64,000 nt of DNA from Elusimicrobiota bacterium (GCA_016706425.1 JADJJR010000001.1:1488001-1552000); one strand, 5' to 3'; positions 1 to 9,252 are shown, counted from the first letter of the stretch. Numbers and translations: made by a program. The notes: a model not told the origin generated them from the sequence alone.

Positions 1-1
1 G

Positions 2-172
2 GTGAACCTTCTGATCGTTTGGCTCGCCTTCACCTACGCCACGCCGCTAACGCGGTGGGCGAGCCCGGGGGGACTCAAAGCGCTATCCAAAGTGGTCCAC
101 ATTTTCCTGGCGGCCATCGGCGTGATGATGATCCGCCTTGGGATTATGGGCCTGGCCGGAATTCCGCGATAA
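2..172 (+). CDS. MarC-family integral membrane protein, C-terminal end (partial)
   Basis: Only the last 56 residues are in the window; the start lies upstream. The reading frame is open from base 2 to the TAA at 170-172. The tail has two hydrophobic stretches separated by GLKALSKVVHIFLAAIGVMM. This resembles the last helices of MarC/UPF0056 (NAAT-type) proteins, where a G-x-x-x-(L/I)-S-(K/R)-V-x-x-x-x-L-A-A-I run precedes the final transmembrane helix. MarC proteins are inner-membrane proteins of uncertain substrate. The next gene starts 18 bases downstream on the same strand, so it may be the first gene of the following operon. Too little is present for certainty. Confidence 0.5.
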   Translation: MNLLIVWLAFTYATPLTRWASPGGLKALSKVVHIFLAAIGVMMIRLGIMGLAGIPR

Positions 173-190
173 TCCCAACGAACCCTCCCC

Positions 191-1136
191 ATGATGCCCC
201 TCCTCCTTCAAAGGTTACCGTTCCTGCTCCTCTATTCGGTCGGGGTTGCCCTGACTCTTCGAAGGAAAAACATGAGCCGGGAACTGGCTCTTTGGGGAGC
301 CGTTTGTTACGGCGTATTGATTGCTTTATCCATCGTCGGCCTGGTCGAAGTGGCCGCGGTGATTTCGGCTTCTAAACACGGTCTTGGGACGGGTGATTGG
401 CGTTCGTATTTAAAGGTCTGGGGTTATTTTCGGATGGCCGTTTTTTATCTAACTTTCGCCGCCTTGGCCGTCGGCGCCCTCCGCGGCCGTGAAAATACCG
501 GCGACCTGGCCCGATGGCCGCGCCGCCTGGTGGGGGTGTGTCGGTGGCCGTGCTCCTTGTGAATACTGTTTTCGCTCATCGCTTGGTGGGCCTGACCCCG
601 TGGGTCCCTCTGATATACGTATTGAGTTTAGGGTCCACGATCACCCTCATGGTTGCTTTTTTTGGTTGGCGTCCGAACGCGGGGGCATCGGCTCCCGTCG
701 GCTTACCCGCTCTTAGCACGCCGGCTGTCCCCCAACCTTCGGGGGAGGCGGCCGCGAAGGGAATGTTTGAGGAACGCGATTATTTCCCGTTCGTTCTTGG
801 GGTCTCGGTCTTGGGCGGGCTCGTTTGTATTCCCGTGTTCTGGGGGCTGTTCTCCGGGATGGGATATGCCCAGGCGATCTTTCCGTCGCTGGTGTCCTGC
901 GGTATTTTTATTTACGCCCACGACAAACGCGGGAATTTCTCCGTGGTTAAGTTGCTTGTGGGGTATGTCATCGTGTTTATGAGCCTGATGCGCGTGATGG
1001 CCAAGGTGGGCCCGGGCGGGGGAAAGCCTTTTTTTGTCGCCGGGGGTTCCTGGGTTTCGTGGTCATGTTCGCCTGCGGCTGGGCGGGGATCGCGGTGGGT
1101 CGGCTCCTTCGCCGCAACCCGGCGGACAAACCATAA
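191..1136 (+). CDS. Multi-pass membrane protein of unknown family, broken by two frameshifts
   Basis: Translation from ATG 191 gives several hydrophobic helices and runs in frame to about 530. The sensible continuation (SVAVLLVNTVFAHRLVGL) is then in the frame one base back, through a GGGGG run. A second one-base loss near 1025-1046, in a T7/G5 stretch, restores GFLGFVVMFACGWAG and the natural end at TAA 1134-1136. Joined, this is one protein of about 315 residues with roughly 7-8 membrane helices and a Pro/Ala-rich linker (about residues 175-195). The second half might instead be a separate gene starting at ATG 763. I do not recognise the family. Both breaks have the look of homopolymer sequencing errors, but pseudogenisation is possible. 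Confidence 0.5.
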
Positions 1137-1233
1137 CTTTCCACCCATCGTTTTTGCCGCCAGAGACAACGTCGTCTTTTTCGATTCCATGTGTCCATCG
1201 TGCGGACAGGTGGAAATTGTAGAATCCCCCTAT

Positions 1234-1958
1234 ATGGTTATTGATACACCCGTTTATGTTCCCCTGGGATTTGCCCATGTCCATCCCCATGTCTTTTTTG
1301 ATTTTCTCGCCTACACACTCGGGGCAAGACTCTACTTTTGGATGCGCCCAAAAACCGACATGACGAAAAGCCAAAGCTGGGCCATCGCGGGAGGGGCCTT
1401 GGCGGGGGCCGCTTTGGGAGCGGTGCTTTTGGCCGTGCTGATGGATCCTTTTCATTGGAAATTGGGAAAAACCATTGTTGGCGGTTTGTTGGGTGGCGTG
1501 GCGGGCGTGGAACTGACTAAAAAAGCCGTCCGCTATCGGCGATCAACGGGCGACACGTTTGTTTTTCCGCTTTTAGCGGGCATGGTGGTGGGTCGCTTGG
1601 GGTGTTTTTTATCGGGGTTGGCGGACAACACGACCGGGATTGCCACGGGGTTGCCCTGGGGTGTTGACCTCGGCGACGGTGTTCCCCGCCATCCCACGGC
1701 GATTTATGAAATCGCTTTTCTTATCGCCATAGGCGGGTTCCTCTTTCGAAGTAAACGAATCCCCCGGGAGCCGGGCGATCTGTTCAAGATATTCATGATT
1801 GCGTATCTGGTGTTCCGTCTTTTTATCGACTTTTGAAACCCTACCCGCGACCGTTTTTGGGGTTGGGAGCTCTGCAATTGGCCGCGCTGGCCGGACTCTA
1901 TTATTACGCGGGAGACGTTCGGCGTTTGGCGGGGAAGACAAGGGCGTCCCATGCCTAA
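1234..1958 (+). CDS. Lgt-like (prolipoprotein diacylglyceryl transferase superfamily) membrane protein, one frameshift
   Basis: ATG 1234 begins a multi-helix membrane protein. Its second half has the Lgt layout: a G-R-L-G block, then PWGVDL, then RHPTAIYE before a long hydrophobic helix. As read it stops at 1836. Adding one T to the TTTT run at 1831-1834 extends it through RLFIDFLKPYPRPFLGL to TAA 1956-1958, which is a typical Lgt-like C-terminus. Lgt moves diacylglycerol from phosphatidylglycerol to prelipoprotein cysteine in the inner membrane. Here the canonical GRxGNFxNGE box reads GRLGCFLSGL, so the conserved Asn and Glu are replaced, and it may not be the housekeeping Lgt. The restored end overlaps the next start by 8 bases (ATGCCTAA), which supports the correction. 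Confidence 0.7.
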
Positions 1959-3346
1959 CCGGCCCTATCTCTTTTTGGAACTCACCAACAGCGTTTGCTC
2001 CATTTGCCTTAAGAAGGTCGAAGCGAAGGTTCTTTTGGAAAACGACAACGTCTTCCTGCAAAAACGGTGCGGGGACCACGGGATGGAGCGCGTGTTGATT
2101 TCCACCGACCCCGAATATTACGCAAAAACCCGACGGTACATCAAACAGGCCGAAATGCCCCACCGCTGGAACACGCCCATTCGCTACGGGTGCCCCTACG
2201 ATTGCGGTCTCTGCCCGGACCACGAACAGCACAGCTGTTTAACAATCCTGGAGATCACCGACCAATGCAACCTCACGTGCCCCACCTGTTACGCCGCGTC
2301 CTCACCGGACCGGGGACCGCACCGATCTCTTGAACAGATTTGTCGTATGCTCGACGCGGTGGTCGCCAATGAAAAAGAGCCGGACATCGTGCAAATCAGC
2401 GGGGGGGAACCAACGCTGCACCCGCAATTTTTTGACATTTTGGACGCCGCCAAAAAGCGCCCGATCCGGCATCTCATGGTGAACACCAACGGCGTCCGAA
2501 TTGCCAACGACCCGGATTTCGCAAAAAAACTTAAGACCTATGCCCCCGGATTTGAAATATACCTGCAGTTCGACAGCCGAAAAGCCGACGCCCTGGTGAG
2601 TCTGCGCGGGAAAGAATTAAGGGACGTTCGCGAGAAGGCGTTGGCGCAACTCAACAAACACAACATCTCCACCACCTTGGTCGTCACCCTAAAAAAGGAG
2701 TCAACGACAATGAAATAGGGGACCTTTTGCGCTACGCGCTGGAGCAACCCTGCGTTCGGGGCGTGACTTTTCAACCCATTCAAGAAGCCGGACGTTTAGA
2801 GGATACAACCACGAGCACAATCGATTGACGCTTTCCGAAGTTCGCCAGCGAATCATTGATCAATCGTCCCTTTTCACGGCGGAGGATGTTATCCCCGTTC
2901 CGTGCCACCCGGAGTCGCTGGCGATGGCGTACGCCCTGAAAACGGCCAAAGGTCCCATCCCGCTGACCCGCTGGGTCGACCCCAACGATCTGCTGGAGGG
3001 GACATCGAACACCATCGTGTTTGAAAAAGACGCGGCCCTCCAGAGGAAATTTTTCTCCCTGTTTTCAACAGCGCATTCGCCCGCCTCCGCGGCCGAATCG
3101 CTCAAAACGTTGCTTTGCTGTCTGCCCCAGGTGGACGTCCCCGGGGAAATCACTTACGACAACGTTTTTCGCGTCATCGTGATGCAATTCATGGACGCCC
3201 ACAGTCTCGACGTGCGGTCCGTGAAAAAATCCTGTGTGCACATCGTCCACCCGGACGGGCGCATCATCCCCTTTGACACGTATAATATATTCTACCGGGA
3301 CGACAACGAGATGAAACTAAAAAAACTTCAAGAGGCACGCGCATGA
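1951..3346 (+). CDS. COG1964 / Tes-like radical SAM enzyme with extra Fe-S cysteines, two frameshifts
   Basis: The N-terminus has a rubredoxin-like ribbon (Cys16, Cys19, Cys40 in a CGDHG loop). Next comes a CPYDCGLCPDHEQHSC block (Cys81, 85, 88, 96), then the radical SAM triad CNLTCPTC (Cys106, 110, 113) and the SAM-binding GGEP at 151-154. This order is characteristic of COG1964 proteins, which include the archaeal tetraether lipid synthase Tes (MJ0619/MA_1486). The frame breaks after the A6 run at 2691-2696 and again near 2803-2806, where one G is missing from GAGGGATAC. Restoring both gives a single protein of about 465 residues ending with SCVHIVHPDGRIIPF, another family-typical block. 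Its substrate is unknown; lipid radical chemistry is plausible from the family and the neighbouring Lgt-like gene. Confidence 0.75.
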
Positions 3347-3960
3347 ATTGGATCCTATCGGCACTGGGCCTGAAGCCCGTATCGGAACCGCTTGTCTGGC
3401 TCCAGCGGCGAGAAACCTGGGCCGGAGATCTGAAGGCGAATCTCATCCGAGTGAGCGCCCTTTTTGTTTTTGGCGTGAACGAGATGTTCATCTTTTATTT
3501 CCTAAAGGGCGTGTCGGCTTCTTTTCATCGATCCAGCCTGTTGCTGGTCGCGATCTGGTTCGGGGCCGCCGTCGCGCATCAAATGGCTTTAAAAAACCAC
3601 TGGTTGCCCAGGAGCGGCTCGGTGCTGATGGTGGCCTGTGATGTGTTCCTCCTCACCCGATTGATTCTCGCGGGCGGGGGGCTCGGGAGCTCTCTTGTGG
3701 GCGTCTACTTCTTAATCGTGGCTCTATCGGCGCTTCGCTTAAACCCAAAATTTGTGTTGGTGTCCACCGGCTTGTGCGTGTGGGGGTACCTTGCTGTTTT
3801 GGGATCCTCCCCGCGACCCATTGGGGATATCGCCCCACTGAGCGTGCGGGCCACCATCACGGTACTGTGTCTGCTTTTCCAAGGGGCGATCCTCTCTCAC
3901 GGAATCGGTCGTGTGATGGATTTGATGAAAAAATCCCAAACGGGATCTTCCAATGTCTGA
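3343..3960 (+). CDS. Six-helix membrane protein, unknown function
   Basis: This 205-residue protein has about 30 polar N-terminal residues, then about six hydrophobic helices and a short polar tail. Its ATG overlaps the stop of the radical SAM gene (ATGA at 3343-3346), so the two are probably translationally coupled and co-expressed. The arrangement (EMFIFYFLKG, then regular short loops, Pro/Arg-rich turns) resembles the MASE-type membrane sensory halves of signalling proteins. No output domain follows, and the end is clean. I do not recognise a specific family. It overlaps the next gene by 8 bases. Confidence 0.6.
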   Translation: MNWILSALGLKPVSEPLVWLQRRETWAGDLKANLIRVSALFVFGVNEMFIFYFLKGVSASFHRSSLLLVAIWFGAAVAHQMALKNHWLPRSGSVLMVACDVFLLTRLILAGGGLGSSLVGVYFLIVALSALRLNPKFVLVSTGLCVWGYLAVLGSSPRPIGDIAPLSVRATITVLCLLFQGAILSHGIGRVMDLMKKSQTGSSNV

Positions 3961-4442
3961 TCAAAGCGCCTGCGCGCGTTGCGGCGAACCTCGCCACGAG
4001 TCCAGCCTCTATTGCTGGGTGTGTTATCAATCCTTCGAAACCGAAAAGTCCCCGTCGCGCTCCCAAACCATAACCATTTCAAATCTCGACCACACGCGTT
4101 CGGCGAAAGACATCTCCTTCTATTTTTGGGCATCCATTCCCATCGGGGGCGCTTTTTATCGCCCTTTGGATGACTGCCGTTTTTTCACGTTACTTGTTAT
4201 CGATCCACCAATTTGTGTTTTGGATGTTGGGATACCTCGCCATTGTTACTCCTATTACTGTCATTGGAAACCTCTTTATTTTTTACAAATCGCCCACGCC
4301 GGCCGATACCCTGAAAAAGCCCCGGGGTTTGTGGTTAGGCGTTTTTAAGGGGTTGTTGATCGCGATTGCGGTTCCTGTTCTGTTATACCTTCTCTTTTTT
4401 CTCGCATGCGGCGCTGTTATGGCGGTAATTTTCATTTCTTGA
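3953..4442 (+). CDS. Zinc-ribbon plus three-helix membrane protein, one frameshift
   Basis: The N-terminus has two CxxC knuckles (CARC and CWVC, 13 residues between them), which form a probable zinc ribbon. After about 45 residues the frame leaves the coding path in the GGGGG run at about 4144-4149. Removing one G joins it to ALFIALWMTAVFSRYLL and two more hydrophobic helices, ending at TGA 4440-4442. The joined product is about 162 residues. It overlaps the previous gene by 8 bases (ATGTCTGA). The family is unknown. A cytosolic ribbon with membrane helices suggests a small membrane-anchored accessory factor for the preceding genes. Confidence 0.5.
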
Positions 4443-4509
4443 AGTACAACCACAGGCTATTCCTCCAACTTCGTTTCCATCCAATCCCTGCGGCAATTAA
4501 ATTCCGCCA

Positions 4510-5751
4510 ATGAACAACCATAAAAAAATGAACGTGGTCGTGGTGGGCGGGGGCGGGGCGGGGATCATGGCCGCTTTGATCGCCGCCGAATCCGGCGCCG
4601 CCGTCACCCTCCTGGAGCGCATGGAGAAACCCGGCAAGAAAATCCTGGTCTGCGGCAACGGCCGTTGCAACATCACCAACATGAGCCAGGACCCCGCCCG
4701 CTTCCACGGCGCGCCGGCCGCTTTCACCGACGCGATCCTTCGGGCGTTCACCGTTCAACAAACCCTCGCGTTTTTTGATTCCATCGGGCTCCCCTGCGTC
4801 GAAGAAGAAATGGGTCGGGTCTATCCCACCAGCGGCCAGGCCGCCACCGTGCTGGCGGCGCTCCGGTACGAAATGGACCGCCGCAACGTGCGCGTGATGT
4901 GCGGGGCGGACGCCGTGCGCCTCGTGAAAAAGGGCGCGGGCTTCGCCGTGGAGACCAAAGACGGCCCGACTTACGAGGCCGACCGCGTGATCATGGCCGC
5001 GGGGGGGAAAGCCGGGCCCCAGTACGGGTCCATCGGCACGGGCCTGGAGATGGTGCGCGCGCTGGGGCACACCATCAACCCCCGTCTATCCCGTGCTGGT
5101 GATGATCAATTTGGATTCGCCCTATTTGAAAGAAATGGACGGCGTGCGGTTTGAAGGGTCGGCGTCGGTGATCTGCCAGGGCAAGGTGATGCGGGAAGAA
5201 AGCGGAGAAATTCAAATCACCGATTACGGCATTTCGGGCATTCCCGCCCTGGACCTGAGCCGCGCGGCGGGGAATGCGTCTATTTCAAACGCGAGGCCAA
5301 GTTGGAAATGCGCCTTTTGCCTCGGCGGACGGCCCCACAGATTGGGGAGGACGTGCGCCACCGCCTGGCCAGCCGACCCGACGAAACCCTGGAACGGGCC
5401 CTGACGGGCATCGTCCACATGAAGCTGATCCCGCCGCTCATCAAGGCGGCGGGGTTCAAAAACCAGCACATTCCCTGTCGCCAGGCCCCCGAACCCCAAG
5501 CCCGGGCCCTGGCAGCGCTCCTGCACAAATGGGCGTTTCCCATCACCGGAACCCAGGACTGGACCCGCGCCCACGTCACGGCGGGCGGGGTCGACGCCTC
5601 GGAAATCAACCCCGCGACGATGGAATCAAAACGCGTGCCCGGCCTCTATTTGATCGGCGAGATCGTGGACGTGGACGGCGACTGCGGCGGCTACAACCTG
5701 CAATGGGCTTGGTCCTCGGGCGCCCTGGCGGGCCGCGCTTCAGCCAAGTGA
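4510..5751 (+). CDS. BaiN/HI0933-type FAD-dependent oxidoreductase (NAD(P)/FAD flavoprotein), two frameshifts
   Basis: The N-terminal Rossmann motif VVVVGGGGAGIMAA and the family signature GNGRCNITN (about residues 57-65) identify the HI0933/YhiN/BaiN group. Reading continues in three frames. An extra C in the CCCCC run at about 5078-5084 breaks HTINP-VYPVLVMINL. A missing G in the GGGG run at about 5267-5270 breaks SRAAG-ECVYFKREAK. The last part has the C-terminal FAD motif GLYLIGEIVDVDGDCGGYN. Reassembled length is about 413 residues, normal for the family. Members bind FAD, and some reduce steroid enones, but most substrates are unknown. The stop overlaps the next GTG start (GTGA at 5748-5751). 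Confidence 0.8.
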
Positions 5752-7340
5752 TCCGCGTCCAGCAAATCCGTCTGTCCGTCAACCACAGCGAGGCCGACCT
5801 GCGCCGCGCCGTGGCGACCGCCCTGGGCCTTCCGGGGAAGGACATCCTCTCCGTGCGGATTCACCGCCAGGGCGTCGACGCGCGGCACCCCCGCCGTCTC
5901 ACGTTCGTCTATTCGGTCGACGTCGAAGTGCGCGACGAAGAGGCCGCCCTCGCCAAACCCCGCCCCAACGTGGCCCGGGCGGCGGACGTGCCCTACACCG
6001 TCGTCGCGGAAAAGCGTTCCTGGCCCCAGCGGCCGGTGATCGTGGGCACGGGCCCGGCGGGGCTTTTCGCCGGGTGGCTCCTGGCGCGGGCCGGGGCGCG
6101 GCCCTTGTTTTTGGAGCGGGGCCAGCCCATCGAGAAACGCGAACAGGACGTGAAAACACTCGAAACCACGGGGCGTCTCAACCCGGAATCCAACATCCAG
6201 TTCGGCGAGGGCGGCGCGGGCACCTTTTCCGACGGGAAGCTCAACACCTCCATCAGCGATCCCCGTTGCCGGTGGGTCCTTGAACAATTGGTGGAGTTCG
6301 GAGCGCCGGAAGAAATTTTGATCAAAGCCAAACCCCACGTGGGCACGGACCGCGTGCGCGAAACCGTCAAAAAAATGCGGCGCGCGCTCCTGGACCACGG
6401 CGCGGAATTCCGCTTCGGCACGAAAGTCACGGGGCTGGTGGTGAAAGACGGCCGCCTAACGGGCCTGGAGGTCAACGGCGGGGAAACCCTGGACGCTTCG
6501 TCGGCGGTCCTGGCCGTGGGGAACGCGGCGCGGGACACCTTTGAAATGCTGCACCGCGCGGGGGTGCGCCTGGAGGCGAAACCCTTTTCCATCGGCGCGC
6601 GCATCGAACACACCCGGGCGATGATGGACCGCTGCCTCTACGGCCCCCACGCGGGCAACCCGCGCCTCGGCGCGGCCGATTACAAAATGGCCCACCACGG
6701 GCGGGACGGTTACAGCGCCTACACGTTTTGCATGTGCCCCGGCGGCGCCGTGGTGCCCGGCGCGTCGGAAGAGGGCGGCGTGGTGACCAACGGCATGAGC
6801 GAATTCGCCCGGGACATGACCAACAGCAACAGCGCGCTCATGGTCGGGGTGGCGGCCAAGGATTTCGGCTTCGAGGGGCCCCTGGCGGGGATGCTCTTTC
6901 AACGCAAGTGGGAAGAACGGGCCTACGCCGTGGCGGGCGGCGGCTACCGCGCCCCCGTGCAGAGGGTGGAGGACTTTTTGGCCAGGCGCCCCTCCAAGAA
7001 ATGGGGCCAAGTGGTCCCGTCGTACCTCCCGGGGGCGACACCGGCCAACCTGTGGGACACCCTGCCAGAATTCATCTGCGAAGGGATCCGCGAGGGCCTG
7101 GCGGAGTTCCAACGGCGGATCCGCGATTTCGCCCACCCGGACGCGCTGTTGACGGGGGTGGAGACGCGCAGTTCCTCGCCGGTGCGCATTCCCCGGGACG
7201 AAACCTTTCAAACCAACGTTCGCGGCCTTTACCCCGCCGGGGAGGGCGCCGGGCACGCCGGCGGGATCATGTCCTCGGCCGTGGACGGCCTGCGGGCCGC
7301 GGAAGCTTTAGTGGTTACTGTCGGATCGGAGGCCCAATGA
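5748..7340 (+). CDS. COG2509 FAD-dependent dehydrogenase
   Basis: I chose the GTG at 5748, which overlaps the previous stop. The longer open frame upstream is only the antiparallel shadow of the flavoprotein before it. The 530-residue product starts with a small alpha/beta domain (about residues 1-90, VNHSEADLRRAV). The FAD-binding VIVGTGPAGLFAGWLLARAG (about 97-116) follows, then the QFGEGGAGTFSDGKL block. The C-terminus has GLYPAGEGAGHAGGIMSSAVDG. This is the architecture of COG2509 proteins, cytosolic flavoproteins of unknown substrate. A truncated second copy of its C-terminal third lies at about 15.07-15.53 kb. The next gene overlaps by ATGA. Confidence 0.85.
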   Translation: MIRVQQIRLSVNHSEADLRRAVATALGLPGKDILSVRIHRQGVDARHPRRLTFVYSVDVEVRDEEAALAKPRPNVARAADVPYTVVAEKRSWPQRPVIVGTGPAGLFAGWLLARAGARPLFLERGQPIEKREQDVKTLETTGRLNPESNIQFGEGGAGTFSDGKLNTSISDPRCRWVLEQLVEFGAPEEILIKAKPHVGTDRVRETVKKMRRALLDHGAEFRFGTKVTGLVVKDGRLTGLEVNGGETLDASSAVLAVGNAARDTFEMLHRAGVRLEAKPFSIGARIEHTRAMMDRCLYGPHAGNPRLGAADYKMAHHGRDGYSAYTFCMCPGGAVVPGASEEGGVVTNGMSEFARDMTNSNSALMVGVAAKDFGFEGPLAGMLFQRKWEERAYAVAGGGYRAPVQRVEDFLARRPSKKWGQVVPSYLPGATPANLWDTLPEFICEGIREGLAEFQRRIRDFAHPDALLTGVETRSSSPVRIPRDETFQTNVRGLYPAGEGAGHAGGIMSSAVDGLRAAEALVVTVGSEAQ

Positions 7341-7753
7341 AAAAAACATGCCTTGCTGTTTTGCTGGCCACGCTGCTGACGGGCTGCGCCAAAGCCCAGG
7401 AGCCGTTTCAAGACGTGGGCCCGGCGGAGGCGGCGGCCCTGTTGAAAGACCCGGCCGTGTTCCTTTTGGACGTGCGCACCCCGCCGGAGAACGCGACCGC
7501 GCGCATCGCCGGCGACACCCTGGCCCCCGTGCAGACGCTGGAACAACAGCTGAACCTGTTGCCCAAGGACAAAACCCGGCCGGTGTTGATCTATTGCCGC
7601 TCGGGCAACCGCTCGGCGGCCGCCGCGCGGATCTTGGCCAAACACGGTCGCACGAACCTCCACAACCTGGCGGGGGGGATGATCGGGTGGCAAAAGGCCG
7701 GCCTGCCCATCGAAAGCGGCCCGCGGGAAACGGCCTCGCCTGTGGTAAAATAA
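7337..7753 (+). CDS. Rhodanese-domain lipoprotein
   Basis: This 138-residue protein has a signal peptide ending in a lipobox (LLTGC, Cys16), so it should be a lipid-anchored periplasmic protein. The rhodanese domain has LLDVRTPPEN and the active-site loop YCRSGNRSA, with the catalytic Cys present, followed by AGGMIGWQKAGLPI. Single-domain periplasmic rhodaneses transfer sulfane sulfur or act in redox tailoring; the substrate here is unknown. It starts inside the stop of the COG2509 gene (ATGA) and is followed by a hairpin terminator, so it ends this operon. Confidence 0.85.
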   Translation: MKKTCLAVLLATLLTGCAKAQEPFQDVGPAEAAALLKDPAVFLLDVRTPPENATARIAGDTLAPVQTLEQQLNLLPKDKTRPVLIYCRSGNRSAAAARILAKHGRTNLHNLAGGMIGWQKAGLPIESGPRETASPVVK

Positions 7754-7773
7754 GGGCCACGAAAGCTTTTGCG

Positions 7774-7806
7774 AAAGGCCCGGCCGCCGGAGCGGCGGGG
7801 CCTTTT
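7774..7806 (+). terminator. Rho-independent terminator after the rhodanese gene
   Basis: An inverted repeat AAAGGCCC-GGCCGCC / GGCGG-GGCCTTTT with a short loop ends in a T-run. It sits between the end of the rhodanese operon and the next start at 7832. Confidence 0.7.
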
Positions 7807-7831
7807 GAATGTGAACCCTGGGGGATATTCC

Positions 7832-8629
7832 ATGAACAGAGCGATCCGTGTGGCGGCCGTCGTGGCCGTATTGCCCGCGATGGCGTTTGGTTTGAACGTG
7901 GGCGTCAAGAAAGACCACGTGGGCAAGGTGAAAAACCTGGCCCTCATCAGCGTGTACAGCAACGCCGAGATCATTAAATCGGACTCCCGCGCCGGCGGCG
8001 CGGTGGCCGCGCTGGGCTTTTTGAAAAAGAAAAAAGACGAGAAGAACAACCCCGACGCCGGGCATTTCGGCGGCAAGGATTTGGTGCAGCACGCCTTGGA
8101 GAGCTTCGCCAAGGAACTGGGCCAGGTGAAGGGGTGGACCGTGAAGGACCCCGCGACCGTGGTCGGCTCGGCGGAATATCAGGCCTTCGTGGAGGAATAC
8201 AAAAAAGAAGTCGGGCCCAAGGGGCTGGAAATGACGGGGAAGTTCCGCTCGACACCCGAGGGCATGGTGGCCTACCTGTTCTTGAACAACAAGGACAAAA
8301 AGAAACTGGCCCAACTGTCCGACCTGTGCGGCAAGCTGGGGGTGGACTCGGTGGCGATCGTGAACTTGGAGCTGTCGCAACGCTCGACCTTCGCGACGGC
8401 GGGCGCGGCGGGGAACGTGATCCCCGTGGCTTCGACGACGCTCACCATCGTCACCCAGGACGGCAACGTGGCCGTGGCGGCCATGGGGCCGAAGCTCGAC
8501 TCGCCGACCCCGGTGAGCATGACGCTGGATAACATCACCGACAGCCCGGCGGCGCGGCAGTCTTACAAGCAGGCCATCGGCAAATCGGCCGAGGACTTCC
8601 GCGACACGCTCAACAAAGAACTGCCGTAA
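7832..8629 (+). CDS. Secreted protein of unknown function
   Basis: The ATG at 7832 was chosen because it gives a clean signal peptide (NRAIRVAAVVAVLPAMAFG); an in-frame GTG at 7811 is less likely. The mature part is about 245 residues and mixes alpha and beta. It has an early VKNLALISVYSN strand, a Lys-rich GFLKKKKDEKNN loop, a hydrophobic core around DSVAIVNLELSQRS, and a short C-terminal helix. I do not recognise the family. Some periplasmic or lipoprotein-like stress proteins have a similar layout, with a strand, a large insert and a second sheet. It stands alone between two hairpin terminators, so it is probably monocistronic. Confidence 0.7.
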   Translation: MNRAIRVAAVVAVLPAMAFGLNVGVKKDHVGKVKNLALISVYSNAEIIKSDSRAGGAVAALGFLKKKKDEKNNPDAGHFGGKDLVQHALESFAKELGQVKGWTVKDPATVVGSAEYQAFVEEYKKEVGPKGLEMTGKFRSTPEGMVAYLFLNNKDKKKLAQLSDLCGKLGVDSVAIVNLELSQRSTFATAGAAGNVIPVASTTLTIVTQDGNVAVAAMGPKLDSPTPVSMTLDNITDSPAARQSYKQAIGKSAEDFRDTLNKELP

Positions 8630-8646
8630 GCGAAACCGTTTTCCGG

Positions 8647-8680
8647 GGCCCGGCCGCGCCAACGCGGCCGGGCCTTTTTT
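8647..8680 (+). terminator. Strong rho-independent terminator
   Basis: A 12-bp perfect stem (GGCCCGGCCGCG / CGCGGCCGGGCC) with a CCAA loop is followed by six T. It begins 17 bases after the stop of the secreted protein gene. Confidence 0.9.
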
Positions 8681-8762
8681 ATTCGTCTCGCGAACCGCCG
8701 CCCGGGTTTTCCGTCGACTCCCTCGACGCAACGGGGGAATTCGGGTTAAAAGCTTTTTTTCG

Positions 8763-9161
8763 CTACTTGCTTCTATTTTCCTTCTCGATGTCTTCCAACA
8801 GCATGTCCAGAGTCCCGACCGAGATAAACACTTCGATGAGGGAAATCACCAGAGAGCCAATCATTAAAATCAGGGCCAGGGCAAAGACAAACTGACCGGC
8901 GACCTGGAGGCCCTTGAAAAGAAAGAACATGCAGAGCGTGCAGAAAAGAAGGCTGGCGATGCCAAGGAACTGCATGGCGCGAACCAGTTGAATCCGGCGG
9001 CGCAAATGGTTGATCTGCGCCAAATGAATGGGCTTCGGATCGGCGCGATAATCGGCGTGCAAACGCCGTATAACGGCCGCCAGGCCCAGGAATTTGTTGG
9101 TGTAGGCCAGCATCAACAGCGAAACGGCCGGGAACAACAAGGCCGGAACGTTGAGCGTCAT
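8763..9161 (-). CDS. DUF2721 family membrane protein
   Basis: The 132-residue product begins TLNVPALLFPAVSLLMLAYTNKFL, which is the DUF2721 opening. It then has a basic loop (RRLHADYR), a RIQLVRAMQFLGIASLLFC helix and a final helix before an acidic C-terminal tail. The start at 9161 has an AAGGAGG ribosome site about 11 bases upstream. DUF2721 proteins are small inner-membrane proteins of unknown function. It lies 91 bases downstream of the AOX-like gene on the same strand and may be co-transcribed with it. Confidence 0.85.
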   Translation of the reverse strand: MTLNVPALLFPAVSLLMLAYTNKFLGLAAVIRRLHADYRADPKPIHLAQINHLRRRIQLVRAMQFLGIASLLFCTLCMFFLFKGLQVAGQFVFALALILMIGSLVISLIEVFISVGTLDMLLEDIEKENRSK

Positions 9162-9252
9162 CGCCACGCGGTCCTCCTTGAGGCCGCTGGGTTCATGAAG
9201 AAACCCGATGGGCAACCACAGGGAATGGATCGGGATTGTTCGCGCGGGGAAT

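Noticed and set aside
5274..5747. N-terminal extension of the COG2509 gene by 158 codons
   Set aside because: The stretch is the out-of-frame shadow of the flavoprotein upstream; GTG 5748 gives the family-typical start.
191..5751. Programmed frameshifting as the cause of the broken genes
   Set aside because: Eight breaks in five unrelated genes, in both directions and without shared slippery sites or pseudoknots, do not fit a programmed mechanism.
7229..8731. A 500-codon minus-strand open frame
   Set aside because: It runs against three real plus-strand genes and through two hairpin terminators.
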